A program made the position numbers and the translations under genes. Below the pieces are notes generated by a model. That model was not told the DNA's origin and searched no databases. It saw only the letters and a program-made list of their open reading frames with translations. Positions 45,720 through 57,100 of a DNA stretch of 64,000 nt are shown piece by piece; within the stretch, counting starts at the first letter, position 1; the number at the start of each line of letters is the position of its first letter. Origin of the DNA: Enoplolaimus lenunculus (taxonomy: Eukaryota > Nematoda > Enoplea > Enoplida > Thoracostomopsidae); the NCBI GenBank assembly GCA_030248215.1, contig JASANG010002293.1, positions 40,447 through 104,446 on the forward strand, written 5' to 3'.

Positions 45720-45980
45720 TAAGCATGTGAGACATGCTTGTCCTGGTGCATATGCAATATATACGCAATGCACATTGTGTAGTATGCTTGCCGGGAGCAT
45801 ACGGTCGACACATGTAGTCGATGAAAAATGAAGTTGGACAGGCGGGCTGCGTGGCAGCAGTGGTAGAATGTTCGCTTCAGGATCCATAGGCTGAGAGTTC
45901 GATCCGTGTTCTGGAGGCCAGCTTTTCCAGATGCTTAGTTGAAAGGTCGGATATCCCGGTTTTTACCTAGACTGACACTG
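45720..45980 (+). repeat. SINE-containing composite repeat, second unit with a different tRNA head
   Basis: The same CATGCTTGTCCTGGTGCATA lead, CATACGGTCGACACATG leader and tail are present. The head is much more tRNA-like: GTGGCAGCAGTGGTAGAATG as the A-box region and GAGAGTTCGATCCG as the B box. The other copies carry a different head, so heads appear to have been exchanged on a common body. Confidence 0.6.
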
Positions 45981-46349
45981 CGTAATCAATTCTATTGAAG
46001 GTGGTTTTCAATCAACATGACACTATTTTGAAAGAAATGTGATATACAACATATGAATTGATTCAATTAAAAATACAGAAACTTTTCGCACCCCTCATAC
46101 TTAATTAGCCGCACCGAAAACAGCTTTTTCCAGTCGCATTTGTTCACCGACACTAGCTACGTAGTTCAAACGGGGAAAGACATGTATTCGCATCTTTAAC
46201 ACTTCCGTCGCAAATTAGTTTCGACATCTGGGCCCATGTTCTGAAGAAATCCCTCCCAAAAGCCGCAAACATTACCCGAGATAATGGAATTTTGGGAAAT
46301 TGTGATATAATCCGTGCAACTGCGTTTACAGGTGCGAAATAAAAAGAAT

Positions 46350-47095
46350 AACATGAATTCTAGTAAATATGCGTACAAGTTGCACGTGCAATTTTTTGTT
46401 GCAAAAATTTTTACGTGTGAATTGGGCTTTACACACAAATTATTTTATTACCTTGACCCGTTCAGCTCGGCCCATGTAAACATCAGGGCGGAACGGTTTT
46501 CTGTGGGAATAAGTTTTATACTAGCAGATCAAACTGATGAACTCAATGTGAAAAATATTGCTGAATTTTTAATCTGACCAATTTTGTTTTAAAGCGGCAA
46601 GAGTTGTTGCCAACGTATGATAAGCGTTTGGCACTATTCGCACGTGCAAGTTTTTGCTGCAAAACCTTGTACGTGCAACTTGCATGTGCAAGTTTGGACA
46701 CAAAGCAGCTGTGAGGGTATTGCAGTTGCAAATTATTCAGTGAAATATCTGGTATAAGAATTAAAAATTGTCACCTGTGAATGCAGTTGCAAGTCGCTTG
46801 AATGTTTTGCACCTGCAGTTTATTGGTCAGTCGGAATAGTATTCCGTGCAAGTTGCAGCTTCGAGTTCTCTCTGCAAAAACTTGCCCGTGTGAATTAGGT
46901 TTTACGAAACAGACTACGACTTTACTATAAATTTAGTTAGCTAGTAGCAATTACTCTGCAATGGTGAAGTTTGCAAGTTTCCGCAGTGATTACTTGTACT
47001 TGCAACTTACACAAACAATTTTGGTCACCAAGCAGCTTTGAGGTTCCTACAGCTTGAAACTATTCACTTGAATTCATGCTATGTGAATTCATGCT
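46350..47095. repeat. Degraded TGCAAGTT-rich repeat region
   Basis: The phrases GTGCAAGTT, GTGCAACTTGCATGTGCAAG and TTTGCTGCAAAA recur in both directions near 46370-46430, 46640-46700, 46850-46900 and 46985-47030. A lone GGCCCATGTAAACATCAGGG end lies at 46469-46490. It looks like several old copies of one element; boundaries cannot be set. Confidence 0.45.
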
Positions 47096-47211
47096 ATGTA
47101 ATTTATATAGCACCTGGCATAATGTTTATTTCATCACTGTTAGCCAGAATATACGTATTGTTGGTACTAACGATCTGCACGACCCCTCTTTGAAGTTTTG
47201 TCCAAAGTTAA

Positions 47212-47283
47212 TGACCACGCAGGGATTCGAATCTCGGCCCTCTTCGCTCGAGCCAAGCATGCTACCACTACAGCACGCGGTCA
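47212..47283 (-). pseudogene. tRNA-like sequence, probably a tRNA pseudogene or SINE head
   Basis: On the minus strand GACCGCG and CGTGGTC form a 7-bp acceptor-like stem 72 bases apart. The D-arm region (GCTGTAGTGGTAGC) fits an A box and GATTCGAATCC fits a B box. The anticodon stem has a G-G mismatch and a six-base loop, and the T stem is poorly paired, so a working tRNA is unlikely. It lies upstream of CHERP. Confidence 0.45.
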
Positions 47284-47804
47284 TTGCAACAATTTCTTAA
47301 GCCGGTATATGTGCACAGGCATGGCAACATTTGCTTTACATAAACTTACGTGCACATATACCGACACGTATTACATATATCATAGGTCATGTTGATAATT
47401 ATCTTCACTTGTTGCTTGGTGGCATGTCTAAGCTGGAGTATGAGCAATGTCAAATCTGGAATGTTTAAAACGTATTGGCATTAGGCAGAACATGGCTTGG
47501 AGGTTCGAGGACCACCTAGTGAAAGAATTAGGTTGTGACTAGTGATGTATCGGGACCTGACTTCAGCGTTGGGGCCTTGCCAACACTTTGGTTAACGCGG
47601 CTGAACCGAGGTCATATTTCAAATGCAATGGTCACTTCACACTTGGCTTGATGCGTTTCGAAATCTAAAACTTTGGTCGGAGTAACTGCAGTCTTGTCAA
47701 AGTGCCTTTTGTTTTAACCGCAACTGTAGCTATGTTCTATAAGATGGTGCATTAAGTTTTGAATCATATGCAGTCCCAGTAGATCGACATGGAGAAGTTT
47801 CTTG

Positions 47805-47905
47805 CAGGTGGCAACAAAGGTTCGGATTCGGATTCAAAAGAAATTTGAGGCTCGGATTCGGTTGTGAAAACCGAATCCAAAAGCCGAATCCCATAATTTT
47901 CGAAT
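47805..47905 (+). mobile_element. Partial CAGGGTGGCAACAAAGG-family MITE
   Basis: Left end CAGGTGGCAACAAAGGTTCG, followed by GGATTCGG repeats. The right terminus was not found. Confidence 0.55.
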
Positions 47906-48159
47906 GAAGAACAACTATATACGTACATATAAAATAGTTTAGCCAGTTCACGTAGTCGTCTCAAATTTTAACAGAGATCGCGATTTCTACAAACATTGGT
48001 AGCAAATGTTATTATCTCAGAAGCTAAAATCAAATTTTCGCTAAAACCATAAATGTGAAGTTACGTCGTTTTTCTGAAGCACTACAGATGTATACCTAAT
48101 TAAATTTTATGTTCCAATATACGTACGTAATTATTATACACATAATTTAATACATTGTT

Positions 48160-51100
48160 ATGTCAGCTGAAGTTCCCAAGCCACCGGAAGGTATGTTGTT
48201 TTATATACGTATGCATATATACGATTTAAAATAAAATTTTCCAAATGTTTTGAGTGCAGAATGCTGGCTTGTAACAAGCTTCATTAAAATCTATAGAACA
48301 GAGGTGCATGTCAACACTTTTTAACTGAATGGTACACTGTAGCCCCTTAGATTTATCGTATATTATTTAACTACATGCGCACACTTTTCAGATATTGATC
48401 TTCGAAATATTATTGACAAATTGGCAGTATTTGTCGCAAGAAATGGAACCGAGTTTGAAAAAATGACTAAGGAAAAACAACAAAACAACCCAAGTTTTGC
48501 CTTTTTGTACGGTGGCGAATACTTTGATTATTACCAGTACAAAGTTACAACAGAACAAGCAGGTTTAGTGTACCGTTAGTTTTGTTCTTTTTGATAGCAT
48601 ACACCCGCTTATTTTCACTGTGCTGCTTACGACATCGAGTTTTATTCAAGACGTTCTGAACGTTGAGTTTATCAACGCTTGCGTTGCTGTCACAGAGAAG
48701 TGGGAGGGGCGGCCATCGTCGCCAAACTGCTTTGTATACATCTTAAAAAATTCATACAAGAGTTACAAAAACATGAAGCTCCCACCTGAAAAAATTCTGG
48801 GACCGTCAGTGTTCTCGATGTCAAATGTGTGCACTGCCTGATAAATTTATGTATTTGCTCTGGCTTGAAGGAATCTCTATTTCAGAGTATTTTGATAAAT
48901 CGCAATTCGCAGACAATGGCGTAAATAAATAATAAAACACATCTGTAAAGTAAAGCTTGGTGCTATTTGACATTGCAGATAATTAAAACTAATTTTAGTT
49001 ATTCGAAAACAACAATCGATGTACGGGGGCGGGCCAATGGTTGGTGGAGCCCAAAGTGGACCATATCAATCGCCATTTGGTATGTTAGGCGGTCCTTCAT
49101 TACCGATGGGCTGTCCGCAAACGAATAATGCACAAGTGCAAGCATTATCACAGCAAATGGTTGAGAGTGAAAAGAATTTGAAGGCTCAGTACGAGGCGCT
49201 GATGCAGCAGAAAGAAGTATGTAAATTAATATTTTGTTTAATATAAAACATGCAGTACACGGGTTTTATATTTGGGTGAAATGGAACTTTTACCCACAAT
49301 TTTCCGATTCCACTGAAATTAAAATACAAACCAAATTTCTACGTATATACTTCGAATTTAGAAAAAAGGAAACTGGTGCAGTGCACGGTGTGAAACATGT
49401 TTTATCTGTGCTTGTAAGTTACGTTAATGGTTTGAGGCGTAGTTTGTGTTAAAAAAATAAGCTTGTTTGATTTGGGGTTTCGGGGGTCTATTTGAAAATT
49501 TGCCGTGACGCAGAAAATGAGTTCGATACCATCTGTACACCGATACTGTGCAAGATCGCTACGCCTATCTCTGACTATTATTAACCTTTTGCTATTGTCA
49601 GTTAGAGTTTTTTAACAAGCAGTAGTAAGTGGAATGTGTCGACTATTGTAGGCTCAAATTGAAGAAGCAGTGTGGAGTTCTGAAATAGCAGATACTGGCA
49701 ATCGTGCTAAAGCAGCAAATATAGATTTGGCCGATTTCACAGCGAAATTAGAAGCTTTGAGAGAAACGTGCACTAAGGATGGGATTGCGGTAATGACTGC
49801 ATTAAATTTTAAATACAATTGGCGTTCGGGTACACAAACAAACCAATTTTTTATAGAGTTAGACATATAGAAGGTTTATGGTATTACTGCATTGAAAATA
49901 CTTAGTTTTTAAAATGTTATTTTTCTGAAGGTTTCAACATTAGTTGGGTCTACTAAACTATGTATTTGTTCTGGTTCTGATGTATGTTGTGTATAGTCTT
50001 CAACGATGAAAAAGCTACAAACCAAAATATAAGGTTTGTTTGTCTGTATTGTTGTTTGAAACAGAGCTGTCAAACTCTAGTAAATTTAAGATCGCGTCAG
50101 TAGAAATACATAAACATTAATATGTGGTGCGGGGTTGTTGGTTTATTTACAGAACGCAAAAAGTTGGATATTAACAAACCACGTGTCGTTTGAAACTGGC
50201 ACGCTGATAATGAATCATATCTTACACAGGTTTGTGTAGATTACAGTCTTGTATTTTAGAATTTAAGTTTGTTATATTATAGAGAATAATGGCTACGCTA
50301 TTCTTGTCGTGCGTCGCCGCCAGCATCCCCTTAAAGGTCTTAATACAACTATAATTTGCCTTCAAGGTTTCTTGTTCTGGTTTTACTTTAAACTGTGGTA
50401 ACAACTGATATTCTCATTTGTTTGTTACTTAATACTAATCACCAGATACACGGTCATAGGTAACAGTCAACCTTTCGTGATTTAACTGTTTGACACTTTT
50501 TGGTGTTTTCTAAGTTTAACACAGGTTATAATTATTTATTTATACTATATTTTAAAGTTGTCATTTGTTTAAAGAATCAAAGATCCAAGTTCGGCGTTCA
50601 ACTTCCGTTTGCATTTACTTTATCTGATTAACGACTTACTACACCACAGGTGAGTGCACATGTTTTTTCCATTGAGTCGGTTTCAAGTAATATTGCCATT
50701 AACTTTCCAGGCTCTCGGTGGTGTATTTAAAGTCACAGTTTTGTTAGTTATGTTAACAATAGGGTCCTGATCACTGGAAGACTGGTGACTCAGAGAGTGG
50801 GAGGCCTAATATTAGGAATAGGGTTAGGCTTATGTTAGGCCTTCACGTTGTTTTTTAGGGTTTGTGCGCAAATCCGTATAATTAAAACGGTTCGTTTTGC
50901 TACTAACCATATTTTACATGGTGTAGGTTGTCTTATCATTTTGTTGTTTTAGCCTGCGTAAAAATATTGTCGACATGATGAATTTGCTAAAGCAACACAG
51001 TGCTCAGTTTTTTTGTTTCGCCCATCAAGTTGCCAGCGACGATTCTGAACGTGAAAAATTAGAAAAGGTTTGTAGTTTGTCGGATTACGTCGTGATAGAG

Positions 51101-54100
51101 AAGCTATAATTTTAGTGATATTATTGATATCTAGCGTCAAACGGCACCCAGCTGCACTGTCCATGATTTGCCGTACGACGCTGAATAGTTCAAAATGTAA
51201 ATGTGTTAATATTGTTTACACTGGGGGCACCGCATGGTATTCACAAGAAGAGCTAGCATCCCTCTAACGGTTTTGTTTTGTATTCAAACAAGTCGTTCTT
51301 GTTTATGTTCAAAATGACAGCAATTTAAAACACTTCACAGAGAATAATACATTGTTTTTCAAATCAAAATTTTGGAAAAAATCATTGACTCTATCGCATC
51401 TAAGAGGGCCGCACCGACAAACTATGTCCCCTAAAATGGAATTAAAACCAAAATTTTTGTATAAAGATTTAGTACTTAAATTAATTGCGTTTAACTTTTT
51501 GCTTGCTTTGCAAGCAAACGTCTTTTCACTATTATGTATCGTGTGAACCCCGGTCCGAAACCTTTGTATACGCAGGTTTTCAAGGACCATAACTTACAAA
51601 ATTTCTGCAACAGATTTCATTCGTATTAAAGACAGGTTACGTATTTCAGCTGGTTGCGTTGTGGGAAAAGAATCAGTACTTCGATGAACAAACGTTTCAA
51701 GTAGGTATATTTCTGATTTTGTGCAGTTCATTACAAGGTGGCGATATAATACGTTGCGGTATTTATAACAAAGCCTTCAAATGGTATATTTCTATTTAGA
51801 ACACGTAGTTCGCAATATTACTGTAAATAAAGGTTTTACAGCTTGTTTAGCGTTCATGGCAACCAATCTTTATTGCTCAGTAATGTGTACACTCTTTATC
51901 GCACTCCTAACATTTAGTTTTTTTCGTAGAGGTTTAATCATTTTTTGTTAATCGGATTGTGTGCGTGGTTGTTAGGGTCTAAGTTTAAACGTTTGTAATA
52001 ATGACGTAATGTAGTAATGGTAATGATTTTCAAGTATCATGTACGTATTAGGGTGGCGCTATACTTGTCCTTTGGCGCCGTCCGTCATCACACGGTATCG
52101 TACGTCAGCAATTCATGTACGATACCGCACGGTGATGTACGGCGGCGGAGGGTGCCAAGAAAAGTTTGGTATCCACATATTATTATTATTTCAGAGTTTA
52201 AAAAATCCTGCTGGTACTATGGAAGTATTAAAGCAGCAAATTCGGTTGAAATGTGCTAGCATAGCGTCGCAGATTTCCGCAGGAGTACAAGCGACGTACA
52301 GTGGTTACGAGACTCAACATAAAGAATTCTGTAGACATATTGAGCAACAAATTACTGCTTTATCGAAGCCAAACACGTCTGGTAATGCATATTTTATTAT
52401 AACACTTTTAATAAACTAAACAAAATGTACCAGCACGCCTTGGGTTTTGGTCGGTCCTGTTAGTACTTTTAGAAGGTAGATGTGGCTTGCAGCGTAGAAA
52501 AGAAACAATCCTAAAGAGAGCGACTTATCCGGTCTTGAATTCACTTAACAAGCGGAACTTGAAGGAGTCTGCGAATTTTACACCCTCATAAATAAGGTAG
52601 GGTCGAGGCAATCCGCGCACGCATATGGTATATATGTTCTTTCCCACACAGAATGTTTCTTGGCTGCTTACTCCTGTCTGAAACGATAATTCATTGTCGG
52701 CTGTTGATTTTAGAAGTTAATACTGCTTCCTAAGTTGTATCGTTCTGTTGCTGTTCGCACAAGTCCTTAGATTTCATTTTGGAAACTTTAGTGTTGGGGT
52801 TGTTAGTAAGCCTTAACTCGTTTCGGCCGGTTACTGCATAAATGACGTCCAATGCTGCATTTGTAGATCGTTTTTCCTGTTTTGACTATTATTACTTTTA
52901 CCTGTATAATTTTTAGGAGCGCCGCAAACTCACACACAAACCATTCCAACTCAACGCAAGAGTCGGTATGTACTTTTTGATAGCATTTATTGACAGTTAG
53001 CGCATATAACACACATGTTTTTACATGTGTTCATGGGCAGATTATCGAAACTCACATGACAATGAAGTAATGTACCTCTGCACAGGCCTGACCATGCACA
53101 GTGAAGGAAATCAATCAGTATTATGAATCTCTAATAAATGAAGTCAGGAGCGGGCGCATCGTAACTCGCACTAATAGAATACTGTGTATATGTAGTATAC
53201 AAAGTTATAGTAGTTTACTCATGAGTTTATTCAGTTACATTTGTCAGACAAACCTTCGATATCTGAATTGTGTACTTTAATTTATTTTTTGTAGTTTTGA
53301 TATGGCCGGACCGCCACCGTCTGCAATGAATCAAGGTCCGTCTGCAAATGTTCCAGCAAGCACAAATATCCCGCCGCCAGGTATTTCAGTACCTCCAAGG
53401 CCACGAATTCAGCCACTGATTAGTCCGGTACGCGTTTGCATGGTTAATTTTCTGTTTTATTTTAGCTTAATTTCAATTGTGGTTTTATGTACAATTTAGC
53501 GTCATACCAAGCATTTTTTAAATTTAGCAAGTTGGTATTGCAAGTATCGATTTTGTTTAATGCTGTATATACTTTTAAGAGCAATATGGAACTGGCAAAT
53601 TCATTTCAACGTCCGCCTGGACTGGGTATGCGTGCACCTGGAGCAATTGAAGGATTTCCGCCTCGTTCAATGCCTCCAACTGGATTTCCACCGGGACCAG
53701 GTTATTAAATTCTGACTTACAAAAATACGATATGAATGGGTAAATGTGTGTGTTTGTTTTGCAGTTGGTAGCTCGAATTTGTCCGTCGAACAAAAAATTG
53801 ATTCAGTTTGAAATACAAGACTAAGGGTAACGGTAAGTATATATAGGCGAAAAATTTTGCGGGAGTAGGAGTTGAAAAAAGCGGGGGGAGGTCAACCTTG
53901 TGAGAAAGGTCGGAATGAAGAGAGCTCGGATGTGGGTGACGAGTCATCTCACGCAGGTAGGCACCGAACCCACGATTTGAAAGAATCCGAACCTGGTATC
54001 AAATTATAACTCTAGTCGTTCGGTGTTACATTTTTAAACATTGCTATCTTTAAAGTGAAATTTTTCAGTTTGAACGCAAAACTCACAAGCATAAACGTAT

Positions 54101-57100
54101 TTACCGAAACTGTAGTATGTTGCAATGAACAATTTGCGATTTATCTACGCGAGCGGCGAGCACATATTTGGGCGTTATCGAACATAACCGCTATCTAATG
54201 TGAATGACACCATTGAGGTGTGCTGTTTATTTTAGGTCCACGCTTGATCGTGCCATCTCGACCTGGGTTAAGCGCACCACCGCAACGTATGGAAGGCGGA
54301 CCACCCAGCTTGGTTCCAACTGTACCTTATTATGATCTTCCTGCCGGTATGTTTTTGGTTGTTTGATCTTGACGGTACATAGTCGAGCTTATTTCTGAGC
54401 GTATCGCATGGCTTTTTTGGTGAAATACGGGTTTTCGCATACTTCTTGAAAAATTCCCGCTGGTATAAGAAAATCCGCCATGATACCCACACTAATAATT
54501 CGTATTGATGTTAAACCCTCCAAAAACCCACTTCGAATTTTATAGTTATTTTGTTTGTTGATTATTGCGTATTGTTGCAAAGAAATTCTCGACGCATCGA
54601 TGATTGTAAGCTGGCAATTGGATGTCGCAATGGACAGTTTCTGCACTGTCTACGCGAACGTTATTTTTCGTAACAGATGTAAACCAACGTTTTATCTTGT
54701 ATCTTGATTTTGACTTGATTAGGTTTAATTGTGCCCCTGGTTCGTTTGGAAGATTACAAATACAACCCTCTGAATCCCAAAGATCTGCGTTTACCGCCGC
54801 CTATGCCTCCAAGCGAACGTCTTATTGCCGCAGTTGAAGCTTTTTATACGCCTGCCACGCATGAGAATCCGCGTGACAAGTTAGTTTACCGTTAAGTGGT
54901 TTCACTATTGTTAATGTGTCTCTAATATGGATCGAGTTTTGTCCTTGAGTCACTGACAAGTCTGATGTGCTACAGACTAACAGTTCAGGTGTATTGGCCT
55001 TGGTCTAGCTGACATTATAGTCCCATGGAGCCTGCTTAAGATAATGCAAAGCTGGTTTTCTAGTTATGCACCTAGGTCTCATTTCTGTTTTTTACTTTTG
55101 TTCGCAAAGTTAAATATTTACTTAAGGCGACGTCTGAGTAAGTATTTAAACATAATTTAGTAAATACTTCAGTAAGATTTCGAAAACCCAATCAGTGACT
55201 ACTTGCAATCATTCGGATTTCTGTTTTTAAGTAATAGTTTGTGAAAATATTGTTTTAAAATATATAATACTATTGATAACATACACTAACCAACAGGGAT
55301 GGTCACTCTCGGCAAGTCTCGGGATTTGGCTGGTCTCGATCTCGGTCTCGCTTTTTTCAATCTCGGTGGTTTGCAAACCGAGACCACAGAGGTGAAAAAC
55401 GATCAGCAATCACAAAATTTTCTTTGGATCGCTGCTTTGGCCCGGAAGTACTTGTTCATTTCGCCTACCAACACAGACACTGAACGATTGTGGAGCACCG
55501 CTACGTGGTTATACAGCCATTTGAAAAACAGAATGACCCCTCCGGCTACCAAAATTCTATTTTTGAAAGGAAACCCGAAACACCTTTATTTTATTGTGAC
55601 AAAGCACAAATTGTTGCATTTTCACGTTTAAAACATTTAAGGTAGCGTTGAGCGAAGCTAGGAGTTTCGCGAAGCTTTTTGTTTTGTACTCTGGGGTCGA
55701 AAGGTGGATGTCCGTCCGTCTGTCCGTCCGAAAAGATTCTCAGGAACGGCTGAACCGATTTTGATAAACTTTTATTTGTTTGCCAGCCAATTATCCTGGG
55801 GGTGTTAGCCTCGCATTGGGGTTTTAAAATTTTGAGCCGTTTATTAGCTACAGGCTAATTTGCATAATTAATCAAGCCTAAATTAAAACTTTCTACATTA
55901 TTTCACTAATTATTATAGTTACAAGCAATCTAATTTCAGTTTTAAGGGTTTTTTGGTGCGAGGAATCTGCATAGACTGTTTGCAAACCTCCAAAACCGAT
56001 CATTCAGTAGTTAGCTAATAGCTAATTTGCATATTAGCTTAATTGACAAGGCCAAATTAGAACTTTTTAAATTATTTCAATAATTATTAGGGTTTACTAA
56101 AGGTTTTTGGGTGCTAGGAATCTGAATAAATTGTTTACAAACCTCCAAAAGCGATAATTTAATAGTTAAGTAATAGCTAATTTGCATATTAGCTTAATTG
56201 ACAAGACATAATTAGGACTTTTTAAATTATTTCAATAATAAAATAAATAAATGAATAGTTAGCTAATAACTAATTTGCATATTAGCTTAACTGCTTATGT
56301 GTGTTCGAGCTTCGCTCAATACATGTAGTCCAACTACGACTGGTTTAAGAAATTATGGGTCATCCGCATTTATAACGTCACGCTATGTTAAAAATTTTTC
56401 CAATCTATTGCGTTTGCCCGGGAGGATTGTACCGATGGTGTTTTGAGACAGACAGTGTGATTTGTCCTGAGCCTGTTTGAAGGGTATGGCGACAGTGGCC
56501 AATTGAAAAATAAAGTAAAAAATACATTTTGACAGCGATTTATTAATTCTATTGTAAGAAGCGACAAATCAAAGCAGAGAAAAATATTTAAGTTTTATTA
56601 AAAAATCTTATTTTTATTTTCGGTAACGGTTAAAAATTGACCGAGACCGGAACCAAATAGCTCGGTCTCGGTAGGTTGGATCTCGGTTTCGCTTTTTTGA
56701 CCGAGACCGCCCATATCTGCTGACCAACTTTGGATGTTTCAAAAGTTAATTAGTTATTTGGTTTTTATGCAGTTGTTAGGTAGCAGCTGTTATTTGTTGC
56801 ATGCAATATTGTTTCGATCTGGCGTAGATTTCACACGGTGCATGTACCACTCGTATTGTTATACATTGCCGGACAGAATAAGGTGCATTCCCTATTTCGT
56901 TACAAACTGCGTCTGCGAGCGCGATTTCTGGTTTCTTGAACGCAATTGCTCGCAAGCGCGATTTAAACTACTACCGAATCGTGATTACAGATGCGATCAG
57001 TAGTGCAATCGTAATTGCACCGTGTTTCATTTAGTCCGTGAAAGTACTTGTTTCAGTGAAGGATGGGAGCGACTCGGGCTATACGAATATTATCAGGCTA

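Larger units (their letters stand above)
55294..56722 (+). mobile_element. hAT transposon relic with transposase fragment, CHERP intron 14
   Basis: Left end CAGGGATGGTCACTCTCGG and right end, in reverse, CAGCAGATATGGGCGGTCTC then GGTCAAAAAAGCGAAACCGA. Both ends are rich in GTCTCGG words. ACCAAC occurs in both flanks, hinting at an 8-bp duplication. It carries the end of a transposase gene (55299-55631) and is interrupted by another element (55643-56323). Most of the coding region is gone, so it is not autonomous. Confidence 0.7.

Noticed and set aside
56734-57003. 89-codon open frame before CHERP exon 15
   Set aside because: It lies in the intron, has no familiar motif, and the exon 15 acceptor at 57055-57056 gives the phase needed by the SGWERLGLYE-type family sequence.
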